DNA of 64,000 nucleotides from Agromyces sp. CF514 (lineage in GTDB: Bacteria; Actinomycetota; Actinomycetes; Actinomycetales; Microbacteriaceae), in NCBI RefSeq assembly GCF_900113185.1, contig NZ_FOZD01000002.1:310001-374000 (forward strand), read 5' to 3'. Of the stretch, positions 24,750 through 34,137 are shown one piece after another (position 1 is the stretch's first letter; each line of letters starts with the position of its first letter). The translations under genes were made by a program, and so were the position numbers. The notes below the pieces were generated by a model. It had not been told where the DNA came from. It worked only from the letters and a program-made list of their open reading frames with translations, and ran no database searches.

Positions 24750-25169
24750 ATGAATTGGTTGGTTACGATGCTCCTCGATCCGAATGCCGATGACCGGCTC
24801 GACCGGGCCTTCATGGCCCTGGCCGACCCGGTGCGCCGCGGCATCATCGCGAGGCTCAGCCGTGGCCCGGCGACGGTCAACGAGCTCGCCGAGCCGTTCC
24901 AGATCACCAAGCAGGCCGTGTCCAAGCACATCCAGGTCCTCGAACAGGCGGGCCTCGTCACGCGAACGCGCGACGCGCAACGCCGACCCGTGCACCTCGC
25001 GCCTGCGCAGCTCGAAGCACTCACCGCGTGGATCGACCGGTTCCGGCTGATCCACGAGCAGCAGTTCCGTTCACTCGATGCGCTGCTCGCCACCGACCGC
25101 GGCACGGACGCCGCACCACTCGAGGCCGACCACGAGAGCGGCCCCGCACGCAAGGCAGAGAGATCATGA
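24750..25169 (+). CDS. ArsR family winged-helix regulator
   Basis: This 139-residue regulator has the ArsR/SmtB-type wHTH: FMALADPVRRGIIARLSRG, VNELAEPFQITKQAVSKHIQVLEQAGLV. It lacks the Cys pairs of metal sensors and belongs to the group paired with AHSA1 proteins. Two starts are possible, ATG 24750 and ATG 24768; neither has a strong ribosome binding site. Its stop overlaps the next start (ATGA), so it is coupled to the AHSA1 gene, and it probably represses its own operon. Confidence 0.9.
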   Translation: MNWLVTMLLDPNADDRLDRAFMALADPVRRGIIARLSRGPATVNELAEPFQITKQAVSKHIQVLEQAGLVTRTRDAQRRPVHLAPAQLEALTAWIDRFRLIHEQQFRSLDALLATDRGTDAAPLEADHESGPARKAERS

Positions 25170-25648
25170 CCACGACCACCAACTCCGTCACCATCACGGC
25201 CCCCGAGGGCCTGCCGTTCATCGACATCGAGCGCGAGTTCGACGCTCCCGTGAGCGCGGTGTTCAACGCGCACCGCGACCCCGAGCTCGTCAAGCAGTGG
25301 CTCGGACCGAACGGCTACGACATGCAGATCGAGCGCTGGGAGTTCGTGCCGAAGGGCGGCTACCGCTACCTGCACGTCGACCCCGCCGGCGAGGCCTACG
25401 CCTTCAACGGCACCTTCCACACCGTGCGCGAGAACGAGTTCGCGATCCAGACCTTCGAGTACGAGGGGTTCCCCGACGTCGTCGCCGTCGAGTCGATCGC
25501 GTTCGAAGACCTCGGCGACGGTCGCACGCTCCTGCGCATCCACTCGACCTACCCCACCCTCGAGGCCCGCGACGGCATGATCGCCTCGAACATGGAGCTC
25601 GGCGTGCGCGAGGGCTTCGAGCGGCTCGAGGCCCTGCTCGTCGACTGA
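25166..25648 (+). CDS. SRPBCC/AHSA1 domain protein
   Basis: This 160-residue START-like protein has the AHSA1 pattern: IEREFDAPVSAVFNAHRDPELVKQWLGP, then FNGTFHTVREN and MELGVREGFERLEALL. AHSA1 domains form a hydrophobic cavity that can hold small lipophilic molecules. It is translationally coupled to the ArsR gene, a very common pairing in actinobacteria whose ligand is unknown. Confidence 0.9.
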   Translation: MTTTTNSVTITAPEGLPFIDIEREFDAPVSAVFNAHRDPELVKQWLGPNGYDMQIERWEFVPKGGYRYLHVDPAGEAYAFNGTFHTVRENEFAIQTFEYEGFPDVVAVESIAFEDLGDGRTLLRIHSTYPTLEARDGMIASNMELGVREGFERLEALLVD

Positions 25649-25716
25649 GCCGCCGCGGCACCTGCCACCGGCATCCGCCACCGAATCCGCAGACTGCACA
25701 TCGCAAGGAGCACATC

Positions 25717-26157
25717 ATGGACTGGACCCTCGAAGTCGTCATCGTGCCGGTCGCCGACCTCGACCGCTCGATCGCCTTCTACCGCGACCAGGTCGGGTTC
25801 GACCTCGACCACGACACCACCAACGAGCACATGCACGTCGCACAGCTCACCCCGCGCGGCTCCGGCTGCTCGATCGTCATCGGCAGCCTGCCGTCGCAGA
25901 ACGAGATGGCGCCGGGCTCGCTGCACGGACTGCAACTCGTGGTCGCCGATGCCGAGGCGGCCCGCGCCGAGCTGCTCGAACGCGGCGTCGACGTCGGCGA
26001 GATCATGGTGTTCAGCGAGCAGGACGGCGGCACGTTCTTCGGGTTCGCCGACCCCGACGGCAACACCTGGGCCGTGCAGCAGATCAAGGCCAGGGCCGAG
26101 CGGCCGCTCATCCCGGTCGAGGCGCGGCAGCGGTTCGGCGCCGAGCAGGAGGTCTGA
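25717..26157 (+). CDS. VOC family protein (glyoxalase/bleomycin-resistance fold)
   Basis: This 146-residue protein has paired beta-alpha-beta-beta-beta modules: VIVPVADLDRSIAFYRDQVGFDL and GLQLVVADAEAARAELLERGVDV, ending in GFADPDGNTWAVQQI. It is a single VOC domain, probably dimeric. AAGGAG lies before the ATG. As third gene after ArsR and AHSA1 it probably shares their regulation. The ligand or reaction is unknown. Confidence 0.9.
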   Translation: MDWTLEVVIVPVADLDRSIAFYRDQVGFDLDHDTTNEHMHVAQLTPRGSGCSIVIGSLPSQNEMAPGSLHGLQLVVADAEAARAELLERGVDVGEIMVFSEQDGGTFFGFADPDGNTWAVQQIKARAERPLIPVEARQRFGAEQEV

Positions 26158-26186
26158 CCCGCCCCGCGGGCGACCGCCGACGCGAG

Positions 26187-26243
26187 CGAGCGGATGCCGC
26201 GGCGCGAGCCCTTCGCAGAGGGGCCGCCCGCGGCATCCGCTCG
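26187..26243. terminator. GGATGCCGCGG-type terminator after the ArsR operon
   Basis: CGAGCGGATGCCGCGG (26187-26202) pairs over 16 bp with CCGCGGCATCCGCTCG (26228-26243). It begins 30 bp after the VOC gene stop and precedes the PhzF gene. Confidence 0.75.
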
Positions 26244-26324
26244 TCCCTGCGCGCCCGCCTGCCCGCGCCCGCCTGCCGCGCTCGCCTGCTCACCGTCGCC
26301 CCGGTCGCGTGCGACGATCGAGGG

Positions 26325-27230
26325 ATGACCGAGTCGCCCGAGATCCTGCGCTACGCCGCGTTCACCGACCGCCCGACCGGCGGCAACCCGGCGGGCGTCG
26401 TGCTCGACGCGTCGGGCCTCGACGACGAGCAGATGCAGCGGATCGCCGCCGAGGTCGACTTCGCCGAGACCGCCTTCGTCACGGGGCGCGACGGCGACGA
26501 CTACCTGCTCAGGTACTTCTCGCCGATCGCCGAGGTGCCGTTCTGCGGGCACGCGACGGTCGCGACGGCCGTGGCGATCGCCGAGCGCTCGGCGCCAGGA
26601 CCCCTGCGGTTCCGGACGCCGGTCGGGCCGATCGAGATCGTCACGACGCCGGGCGATGCCGGCGGCGCCGGCGATGCGGGCGGCGGCATCATCGCAGCCT
26701 TCACGAGCGTCGGCACCGACCTCGCCGAGTTCGACCCGCTCGTGCTCGAGCGCGTGCTCGGGCTGCTCGGCCTCGGAGCGGCTGCGCTCTCCGCCGCGCT
26801 GCCGCCGCGGCTCGCGTTCGCCGGCAACTGGCATCCGGTGCTCGTGGTCGACGATGCCGAGACGTTCGACGGATTCACCTTCGACGCGGGGGCCGTGCGC
26901 GCCTTCATGGACGAGCAGGGGTGGCCGGCGACGATCACGGTGCTGCACCCGATCGAGTCGGATGCCGCGGAGCCCCGCCGCTTCGAGGCGCGCAACCTCT
27001 TCCCGGTCGGCCGCATCACGGAGGATCCGGCGACGGGGTCCGCCGCCGCCGCGGTCGGAGGCTACCTGCGGGCGATCGGCGTGGTCGAGGCACCTGTGCG
27101 GGTGGTCATCGAGCAGGGGCGGCACGTGGGCCGTCCCGGAGAACTCACCGTGGACATCCCCGTCACGGGCGGCATCACGGTGAGCGGCGGCGCGACCCTG
27201 ATCCCGACCCGCGCGGACCTGCGCGGCTGA
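26325..27230 (+). CDS. PhzF family isomerase/epimerase-like protein
   Basis: This 301-residue protein has the PhzF double hot-dog-like fold: FTDRPTGGNPAGVVLDA at the start, DFAETAFV containing the catalytic Glu (about residue 47), FSPIAEVPFCGHATVA, and EDPATGSAAAAVGGYL in the second half. PhzF itself isomerises a phenazine precursor, but no phenazine genes are present; most homologues are of unknown substrate. It stands alone between two hairpins. Confidence 0.9.
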   Translation: MTESPEILRYAAFTDRPTGGNPAGVVLDASGLDDEQMQRIAAEVDFAETAFVTGRDGDDYLLRYFSPIAEVPFCGHATVATAVAIAERSAPGPLRFRTPVGPIEIVTTPGDAGGAGDAGGGIIAAFTSVGTDLAEFDPLVLERVLGLLGLGAAALSAALPPRLAFAGNWHPVLVVDDAETFDGFTFDAGAVRAFMDEQGWPATITVLHPIESDAAEPRRFEARNLFPVGRITEDPATGSAAAAVGGYLRAIGVVEAPVRVVIEQGRHVGRPGELTVDIPVTGGITVSGGATLIPTRADLRG

Positions 27231-27326
27231 CCGCTCGAGACGCATTCGCCCGATCGGGGTCACATCCGTTCGGGGGCATTGCGCCGAGCCGTCAGGGCGA
27301 CGATCATGAACCGGGGGGATGACTGC

Positions 27327-27929
27327 ATGGGACGACAAGCGCGAGCGACCTGGATCGGCGACGACGGGCTCGCCGCCGTCACGCTCCACCTCGAATCGGG
27401 TGGGCTCCAGGTCTCCGGCGAGCGCCGGGCGCGCCTTCCGCGCGCGGCCCTAACGCAGGTGCAGGCGACCGACGGGGTCGTCTCGTTCGTCGCGCAGGGC
27501 GACACGTATCGCTTCCGGCTGGGCGCCGCGGCGTCGGCGTGGGCCGCAGCGCTGACGACACCGCCGCCCACGCTCGCCGAGAAGCTCGGCGTCGCCGCGG
27601 GGCGCACCATCGCGGTGCACGGCGAGTTACCTGTCGCCGAGCTCGAAGACGCCCTGGCCGAGGCGACGCGCGTTCCGCCCTTCGAGGCCGAGCTCGTGGT
27701 CGTGGTCGTGCGCGACCAGCACGAGCTCGCGTCGCTGCCCGTGTGGTTCCGCGAGTGCGGCGTCGCCGCGCCCGTCTGGGTCGTGCACGGCAAGGGCCGG
27801 CTCACCACGGCGCCCGGCGACACGGCCGTGCGCAGCGCCCTCCGCGAGAGCGGGTGGCGCGACACCAAGGTCAGTGCGATCGCCGACACGTGGTCGGCCA
27901 CGCGCTTCCATCCGGCCAAGGCGTCCTGA
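27327..27929 (+). CDS. DUF3052-like protein of unknown function
   Basis: This 200-residue protein has a C-terminal half resembling DUF3052: LAEKLGVAAGRTIAVHG, a VVVVVRDQHEL strand, and a final GWRDTKVSAIADTWSATRFHP, close to the family's NKVCA.DETWSGLRF ending. The N-terminal 80 residues form an extra beta-rich region without recognised family. The ATG at 27327 is preceded by GGGGGGA; two earlier in-frame ATGs lack that spacing. No catalytic residues can be proposed. Confidence 0.6.
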   Translation: MGRQARATWIGDDGLAAVTLHLESGGLQVSGERRARLPRAALTQVQATDGVVSFVAQGDTYRFRLGAAASAWAAALTTPPPTLAEKLGVAAGRTIAVHGELPVAELEDALAEATRVPPFEAELVVVVVRDQHELASLPVWFRECGVAAPVWVVHGKGRLTTAPGDTAVRSALRESGWRDTKVSAIADTWSATRFHPAKAS

Positions 27930-27997
27930 GGGGCGAACGGGGGCGAACGGGCCGTTCCCGTGCCGTCACCGCAGAGGCGTCTGCTTCGACGGCCGAG

Positions 27998-28070
27998 CGG
28001 ATGCCGCGGGGCGGCGTAGGCTCGGAACGCGGCCCGGTCACAGTCGCTCGACGGCGGGCCGCGGCATCCG
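27998..28070. terminator. GGATGCCGCGG inverted repeat before the second AKR gene
   Basis: CGGATGCCGCGG (27998-28009) pairs with CCGCGGCATCCG (28059-28070) over 12 bp with a 49-nt loop. It lies after the DUF3052-like gene. The long loop makes termination less certain than for the other copies. Confidence 0.5.
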
Positions 28071-28116
28071 TCATCGCACCGTGCGCACCCGCGTCACCGC
28101 AACCCTGGAGGATCTC

Positions 28117-29106
28117 ATGCAGCGTCGAACCCTCGGACGCACCGGCCGCCCGGTCTCGGTGATCGGCCTCGGCACCTGGCAGCTCGGCGCCGACTGGGGC
28201 GACGTCGACGAGGCCGACGCGCTCGCGGTGCTCGATGCCGCGCACGGCGCGGGCGTCACGTTCTTCGACACGGCCGACGTGTACGGCGACGGCCGCAGCG
28301 AGACCCTCATCGGCACGTGGCTGCGCGCCAACCCAGACTCCGGCGTCACCGTCGCGACGAAGATGGGCCGCCGCCTGCCGCAGGAGCACGCGAACTACTC
28401 GCCGGAGCACTTCCGCGCGTGGGTCGACCGCTCGCGCGCGAACCTGGGGGTCGACACGCTCGACCTGGTGCAGCTGCACTGCCCGCCCACGTCGGTCTAC
28501 GGCGACGACGCGGTGTTCGACGCGCTCGACGCGCTCGTGGCCGACGGCTCGATCGCCGCCTACGGCGTGAGCGTCGAGCGGGTCGACGAGGCGCTCACCG
28601 CGATCGCCCGCCCCGACGTGGCGACCGTGCAGATCATCCTCAACGCGTTCCGACTGAAGCCGCTCGACGCCGTGCTGCCCGCCGCCGTCGAGGCCGGCGT
28701 CGGCATCATCGCGCGCGTGCCGCTCGCGAGCGGACTGCTCTCGGGGCGTTACACGAAGGACACCGTGTTCGCCGCGAACGACCACCGCACCTTCAACCGG
28801 CACGGGGAGTCGTTCGACGTGGGCGAGACGTTCTCGGGAGTGGACTACGAGACCGGCGTCGCCGCCGCGGCCGAGTTCACCGAGCTCGCGAAGGCGGCCG
28901 CTCCCGATGCCACCGCGGCCCAGGTCGCGCTCGCGTGGATCGCCGCGCAGCCGGGCGTCAGCTCGGTGATCCCCGGTGCGCGCAACGTCGACCAGGCGCG
29001 CGCGAACGCGGCCGCCGGCTCGCTCGAGCTCCCCGCGTCGTTCGGCGACTCGGTGCGCGAGCTCTACGACCGCCGCATCCGCGCTCAGGTGCACGCGCGC
29101 TGGTGA
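28117..29106 (+). CDS. Aldo/keto reductase
   Basis: This 329-residue AKR of the YajO/Tas-like type starts MQRRTLGRTGRPVSVIGLGTW and has the tetrad in FFDTADVYGDG (Asp, Tyr), VATKMG (Lys) and LVQLHCPP (His), with IPGARNVDQARANAAA as the cofactor-binding end. GGAGGA lies 6 nt before the ATG. It is followed 10 bp later by an AEC transporter gene, with which it may form an operon. Substrate not predictable. Confidence 0.92.
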   Translation: MQRRTLGRTGRPVSVIGLGTWQLGADWGDVDEADALAVLDAAHGAGVTFFDTADVYGDGRSETLIGTWLRANPDSGVTVATKMGRRLPQEHANYSPEHFRAWVDRSRANLGVDTLDLVQLHCPPTSVYGDDAVFDALDALVADGSIAAYGVSVERVDEALTAIARPDVATVQIILNAFRLKPLDAVLPAAVEAGVGIIARVPLASGLLSGRYTKDTVFAANDHRTFNRHGESFDVGETFSGVDYETGVAAAAEFTELAKAAAPDATAAQVALAWIAAQPGVSSVIPGARNVDQARANAAAGSLELPASFGDSVRELYDRRIRAQVHARW

Positions 29107-29116
29107 GCCGTCCCGC

Positions 29117-30037
29117 GTGATCGGCATCTTCACCGGCTTCGCGGTCATCGCCCTCGCGGTCTTCGTCGGATGGCTCGCCGGGCGCCTCGGCGTGCTCGGC
29201 CCGAGCGCGCGCCCGGTGCTCGCGCAGCTGAACTTCAACGTGCTCGCGCCGTTCCTGCTGTTCTCGGTGCTCGCGACGGCCGACGTGAAGTCGTTGTTCT
29301 CGGTGCTGCTGCCGGTGTCGGCCATCGTCGCGGTCGCGATCATGGCCGTGTTCGCGATCGTGTCGCTCTTCGTCTGGCGGCGGGGCGCGGCGCGCACGGT
29401 CATCGGCTCGCTCGCCTCCGGCTACGTCAACGGCAACAACTTCGGCATCCCGATCGCGGTCTACATGCTGGGGAACGCCGCGTACTCGGCGCCCATCGTG
29501 CTGCTGCAGCTGCTCGTGTTCGTGCCGATCGCCCTCTCGGTGCTCGGGGCGAGCGTCGAGGGCCGCACCTCGGTCGGGATGATCGTCCGGACGACGTTCG
29601 GCAACCCGATCATCATCGGATCCCTGCTCGGCCTGCTCGTCGCGATCTCGGGCATCGAGCTGCCGCCCGTCGTGCTCGACCCGATCGAGCTCATCGGGCA
29701 TGCGGCCGTGCCACTCATGCTCATCGCGTACGGGCTGTCACTGCACGGGCAGCGCCTGCTCGAGCCGGGCACGGGTCGCCGCGACGTGCTGCTCGCCTCG
29801 GCGCTGAAGCTCGTGGCCATGCCGCTCGCCGCGTGGGCGCTCGGCCGCTTCGTCTTCGGGCTCGACGGCATCGACCTCTACGCGGTCACGGTGCTCGCGG
29901 CCCTGCCGACGGCGCAGAACGTGTTCGTCTTCGCGCAGCGGTACGACACGGCCGAGATCGTCGCGCGCGACACCGTGTTCATCACGACGATCGGGTCGGT
30001 CCCGGTGCTGCTCGCGGTGGCGCTGCTGCTCGGCTGA
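29117..30037 (+). CDS. AEC family transporter (auxin efflux carrier type)
   Basis: This 306-residue permease has about ten helices in two halves, with AQLNFNVLAPFLLFSVLA early and YVNGNNFGIPIAVYMLG in the middle, then ALPTAQNVFVFAQRYD near the end, typical of AEC carriers that move organic anions such as malate or malonate. GTG at 29117 is the start, 10 nt after the AKR stop. It ends 3 bp from the convergent MFS gene. Confidence 0.88.
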   Translation: MIGIFTGFAVIALAVFVGWLAGRLGVLGPSARPVLAQLNFNVLAPFLLFSVLATADVKSLFSVLLPVSAIVAVAIMAVFAIVSLFVWRRGAARTVIGSLASGYVNGNNFGIPIAVYMLGNAAYSAPIVLLQLLVFVPIALSVLGASVEGRTSVGMIVRTTFGNPIIIGSLLGLLVAISGIELPPVVLDPIELIGHAAVPLMLIAYGLSLHGQRLLEPGTGRRDVLLASALKLVAMPLAAWALGRFVFGLDGIDLYAVTVLAALPTAQNVFVFAQRYDTAEIVARDTVFITTIGSVPVLLAVALLLG

Positions 30038-30040
30038 GGC

Positions 30041-31309
30041 TCAGTCCGCTGAGGCTCGGTCGACGGAGGCCGGCGTCGCGGCCGGCGCCTCGTCGCTCAC
30101 CGGCACCGGTCGTCGACGCGCCTGCGAGGCGACCGAGAAGCTCACGACGGCGACGGCCGCGACCACCAGGATCGCGTGGCGCGCGCCGACCTCGCTCGCG
30201 AGCAGCCCGAGCAGCGGGGGAGCGGCGAGCGACGAGACCGTCGAGAACGACGTGACGACGGCCACGCGAGGGCCGGCGTGCACCGGGTCGTCGGATGCCG
30301 CGGAGATCGCGATCGGGTTGCCGAGCGCCGCGCCGCAGCCCCAGAGCAGCACGCCGATCCACGCCGTCGCGAGGCTCGGCGAGAAGACGAAGAGCAGCAC
30401 GCCCGAGAACGTCGCGAGCCCCGAGACGCGCAGGACCGCGACCCGGCCGAAGCGGTCGATGAGCGGCGTGCCGAGAAAGCGGAACACGGTCATCGCGGCC
30501 ACGAACGTGCCGTAGGCGAGCGCACCCGCAGCCTCGGCGGTCGCGAAGCCGTCGACGACCGCGAGCGAGAGCCACGTCGTCGCGGTGCCCTCGGCGAGCG
30601 AGGCCGCGAGCAGCACGACGCCGAGCAGCAGGGTGCGCGGCTCGCGCCAGGCGCCGAGCGCCTGCCTCATCGCCCCGCGGCGGTGCGCGGCCGTCGCGTC
30701 GTGCGAGATCGAGCCGGTCTCGGTCGTGATCGGCACGTGCAGCGTGAGCGCGGTGGCGGGCCGGTACAGGGCGAGGCGTGCGACCGTCACGGCCGTCAGC
30801 ACCACGAGGATCTGCACGGTGATCGACACGTGCAGGGCCGCGAAGCCGGCCCCGACGAGGGCGCCGAGCGCCGCGCCGATCGAGAAGCACGCGTGGAAGT
30901 GCGGCAGGATCGCCTTGCCGATGCGGCGTTCGACCTCGGCGGCGTTCGTGTTGATGGGCACGTTGACGAGCGAACCGCAGAAGCCGTTGACGAACGCCCC
31001 CGCGATGAAGAACCGCACGTCGCCCGTCGCGGTCGCGAAGGCGATCGAGCCGAAGCCGACGACGTTGCCGATCGTGCCGGCGAGCAGCGCTCGACGGCTG
31101 CCGAACCTCGCCACGACCACGCCGATCGTGAGTGCGCCGGTGAGCGACCCGAGGCCGCCGACCACGAGGAGCCCGCCGAGCTGGGCCGCATTCACGTCGA
31201 GCGCTTCGCGGATCGAGGGCATGCGACTGAGCCAGGACGACATGACGAGCCCGAACAGCGCGAACTGCACCAGCAGCGACCAGCGGGCGGCCCGCACTTC
31301 GTTCGACAT
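30041..31309 (-). CDS. MFS transporter (FucP/YbjJ-like)
   Basis: This 422-residue protein has about 12 helices and opens with LVQFALFGLVMSSWLSRMPSI, typical of YbjJ-like MFS proteins. FHACFSIGAALGALVGAGF and WGCGAALGNPIAISAASDD lie in the two halves. Related proteins carry sugars or small metabolites. It is divergent from gluconokinase by only 50 bp, so a sugar-related substrate is possible but unproven. Confidence 0.85.
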   Translation of the reverse strand: MSNEVRAARWSLLVQFALFGLVMSSWLSRMPSIREALDVNAAQLGGLLVVGGLGSLTGALTIGVVVARFGSRRALLAGTIGNVVGFGSIAFATATGDVRFFIAGAFVNGFCGSLVNVPINTNAAEVERRIGKAILPHFHACFSIGAALGALVGAGFAALHVSITVQILVVLTAVTVARLALYRPATALTLHVPITTETGSISHDATAAHRRGAMRQALGAWREPRTLLLGVVLLAASLAEGTATTWLSLAVVDGFATAEAAGALAYGTFVAAMTVFRFLGTPLIDRFGRVAVLRVSGLATFSGVLLFVFSPSLATAWIGVLLWGCGAALGNPIAISAASDDPVHAGPRVAVVTSFSTVSSLAAPPLLGLLASEVGARHAILVVAAVAVVSFSVASQARRRPVPVSDEAPAATPASVDRASAD

Positions 31310-31359
31310 GGTAAAGAATCCTGCCAGTAATTCGGATGCTTCGCAGGCAAGATGGTGGG

Positions 31360-31881
31360 ATGACCCACACCGCGCCCCTCATCGTCGTCATGGGCGTGTC
31401 CGCCGTCGGCAAGTCCACGATCGGCTCCGGCATCGCCGAACGACTCGGCGTGCCGTTCCGCGACGCCGACGACCTGCACCCCGCGGCGAACGTCGAGAAG
31501 ATGCGCGCGGGCAGCCCGCTCGACGACGACGACCGGTGGCCCTGGCTCGACATCGTCGGCGGCGAGATGCAGGCCTCCGCGGCATCCGGGCTGGTAATGG
31601 CGTGCTCGGCGCTGCGCCGGGTCTACCGCGACCGACTGCGCGCGCAGGCGCCCGCGATCGCGTTCGTGCACCTGCATGCCGACGACGCCGTGCTCACCGC
31701 TCGGGCAGCAGGCCGCAGCGGGCACTTCATGCCCCCGAGCCTGCTCGCCTCGCAGCTCGCGACGCTCGAGCCGCTCGGCGGCGACGAGCTCGGACTCGTG
31801 GTCGACGTCGACGCGACCGTCGAGGACATCGTCGACCGTGCGGTCGCCGGGCTCGCGGGCATCGGGGTCGTCTCGGCGTAG
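31360..31881 (+). CDS. gntK: Gluconokinase
   Basis: This 173-residue kinase phosphorylates D-gluconate to 6-phosphogluconate, feeding the pentose phosphate pathway. It has the P-loop VMGVSAVGKST, the RDADDLHP motif and MACSALRRVYRDRLR, all GntK-type. The ATG at 31360 gives the usual family length; an earlier in-frame ATG at 31336 would add eight residues. No gluconate permease of the GntP type is adjacent; the divergent MFS gene may supply uptake. Confidence 0.92.
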   Translation: MTHTAPLIVVMGVSAVGKSTIGSGIAERLGVPFRDADDLHPAANVEKMRAGSPLDDDDRWPWLDIVGGEMQASAASGLVMACSALRRVYRDRLRAQAPAIAFVHLHADDAVLTARAAGRSGHFMPPSLLASQLATLEPLGGDELGLVVDVDATVEDIVDRAVAGLAGIGVVSA

Positions 31882-31926
31882 CCGGCCGAGGGAGCGCGCG
31901 GGCCGAGCGGCCCGCGCGATCGTGCG

Positions 31927-33996
31927 TCAGGCCCGGCTCGGGGCGGGTGCGACCGCGGACTTCGGCTTCGGCCGCCAGCCGTGGAACAGGTACGCCCACG
32001 ACACCGCCCACGGCCCGACCGGATCCAGGAACGTCCGGCGCTGCGCGAGCAGGTCGGTGTAGGCCGTGCTGCGGCGGGCGAAGCTCAGCGACAGCGGCTC
32101 CGAGGCGGCCTCGATGATGGCCTTGACCTCGGCGACGCTCGTGCGTGCGGGAACCACGACCGGCGCCGGTGCGAACCGCGCCTCGAGGAACGCGAACGCC
32201 GCGACGATGACGAATCCCACGATGAGCAGCAGCTGCCACTCCGGAGCGACCGGCATCCACTGGTACAGGGCGAACCAGACGACGAACGCGGCGCCGACGA
32301 CGTAGATCAGCCTCGGCAGGCTCGTCAGCCCGAGCCACCATCCGACCGACAGCGGGCATCGGTCCCAGAGCAGCGTGCGTTCGACGTAGCCCGTGATCAC
32401 CTGGTTGAGCCAGATCAGGAGGGCGGCGACGAGGGCCGACGAGATGACCCAGCCCCAGCCCGTGAGGTGGCCGCCGTCGTGGAGGAAGCCCATGCCGCCC
32501 GCGACGTCGGGCGCCGCATCCGATCCGTTGAACCGGTCGCCGATCCACGCGATCGGGCTCGCGATCGCGATGATCGCGCTCGTGAAGAACGCCGAGACGG
32601 CGACGATGCCCGGGAGCAGCACCGCGATCACGACGGCGGCGATCATGTTCGTGCCGAGGGACTTCTTGTTGATGACGTTGAGGCGGTTCTCGATGTAGGC
32701 GACCTCCGGGCCCGGCCCGGGCAGGTCGGGGCCGAGCAGGTTCCGGATCGTCGGCTCGACGACCTGCAGCGTGTTCTTGTAGTAGTACGAGTGGTCGAGG
32801 AACGGCTGGCTCACGTTGTGCACGGCGTGCTCCTCGGGCCCGAGGGCATCGCTCGCCATGCGCGGGAAGTACGACGCGCGCCACCGCTCCCTGGCCCGGC
32901 CTGAGGTGTCGGCGATCGGCCCGGCCGAGAAGGGGTCCCAGATCGCCCAGTGGTTGGCCCATGCGACCGGCTGCGCCTGGCCTTCGCGACGATCGAGCCA
33001 GTTCTGCACCGGCGTGTACACGTCGCTGCGCCCGCGCCACTGCTCGCGCCCGAGCAGGCTGACCGCCGCGCCGACGGTCGTGAGCTGTCGCACGTTGTAG
33101 GCGTTCGGGTCCATCTCCTCGAAGAGCGTGAACGTCGAGACCGCCGCGCCCTGCGAATGCGCGAAGACGTGCACGTCGCCGTCGCCGACGAGTTGCTTGG
33201 CCCGGCCGACGGCATCGCGCACGACGAGCCGCATCGCGCTCGCCCGCACGGGCGTCTCCTTCCAGGCCGTGACGTCGCCGATCGACCCGGCGAGTCCCTG
33301 GATGACGTCGCCTGCGGCCTTCTTGAACGCCGGGATCAGCAGCAGCGGACTGATCAAGGGCAGGATCGGCGTGAGCACGACGGCCAGCAGCGTGACGAAC
33401 ACGGCGACCGGCAGGTACACGGCGAATCCGACGACGAGCCGAACGAGGTCGAACACGAAGGTGAGCGCCTTCGAGCGCAGGGCGAGGCGCTTGCGGGGCA
33501 TCCGGGGGTGCTCGATCAGCGTGTACCAGGGCAGCAGCACCATCGTCGCCCAGAACAGGCGCAGCATGCGGGTGATCGCGCGCCACATGAACGGCGCCGC
33601 CCACCGGAAGATCTGGGCCGTGCCCAGCGGCACGAAGGCCTCGGACCAGCGGGCCTCGATGATCGCGACGCGTTTCGTGATCGACTCGACCGGTGCACCG
33701 GGCTGCGCGTCCGGGGCGCGACGCTTCGGGAACGTCACGGTCGCGCTGATGAGCGGAGCGTCGCCTGCGAGGTCCGACGAGTCGAGGCGCACGCCCGACG
33801 CGTCGTCGGCACCGTAGACCTGGTCGCGGGTCATCCAGTCCATGCGCGCGAGGATCGGCTCCGCCCATTCGAGCAGGATCTGGCTGCGGGTCGCCTCGCC
33901 CATGCCGTGCACGAGCACCAGTGCGACGTCGTAGGAGCCCTCGGACTGCTGGGCGGCGGTGGCGTCGCGGGCTTCGGTGGCGGGGGAGAGACGCAT
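31927..33996 (-). CDS. Large membrane protein with alpha/beta-hydrolase-like domain
   Basis: This 689-residue protein is not a recognised family to me. It begins with a hydrolase-like strand VALVLVHGMGE (about residue 23), and has FAHSQGAAVS (about residue 248), a G/A-x-S-x-G nucleophile elbow of serine hydrolases. About four hydrophobic helices lie between them (around residues 145-215) and more after residue 400. The membrane segments interrupt the hydrolase fold, so the active site may sit at the membrane face. AGGAGG lies 6 nt before the ATG at 33996. A lipase or thioesterase role is possible. Confidence 0.7.
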   Translation of the reverse strand: MRLSPATEARDATAAQQSEGSYDVALVLVHGMGEATRSQILLEWAEPILARMDWMTRDQVYGADDASGVRLDSSDLAGDAPLISATVTFPKRRAPDAQPGAPVESITKRVAIIEARWSEAFVPLGTAQIFRWAAPFMWRAITRMLRLFWATMVLLPWYTLIEHPRMPRKRLALRSKALTFVFDLVRLVVGFAVYLPVAVFVTLLAVVLTPILPLISPLLLIPAFKKAAGDVIQGLAGSIGDVTAWKETPVRASAMRLVVRDAVGRAKQLVGDGDVHVFAHSQGAAVSTFTLFEEMDPNAYNVRQLTTVGAAVSLLGREQWRGRSDVYTPVQNWLDRREGQAQPVAWANHWAIWDPFSAGPIADTSGRARERWRASYFPRMASDALGPEEHAVHNVSQPFLDHSYYYKNTLQVVEPTIRNLLGPDLPGPGPEVAYIENRLNVINKKSLGTNMIAAVVIAVLLPGIVAVSAFFTSAIIAIASPIAWIGDRFNGSDAAPDVAGGMGFLHDGGHLTGWGWVISSALVAALLIWLNQVITGYVERTLLWDRCPLSVGWWLGLTSLPRLIYVVGAAFVVWFALYQWMPVAPEWQLLLIVGFVIVAAFAFLEARFAPAPVVVPARTSVAEVKAIIEAASEPLSLSFARRSTAYTDLLAQRRTFLDPVGPWAVSWAYLFHGWRPKPKSAVAPAPSRA

Positions 33997-34137
33997 GGCA
34001 GCCTCCTGGGCTCGCGGACGCGATCGGTGCAGGTCGATCCGACGGTAGCGCTGCGGGCGAGCCCTCGACAAGGGAGATCCCCGGAATTCCGGGCCTGCAC
34101 TGACCTCTATGCGCGTGACGGATGCCGCGGGCGGGCG

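Noticed and set aside
31310..31359. An operator between the MFS and gluconokinase genes
   Set aside because: Only a 5-bp dyad (CCTGC/GCAGG) was found, which is too weak to report as a site.
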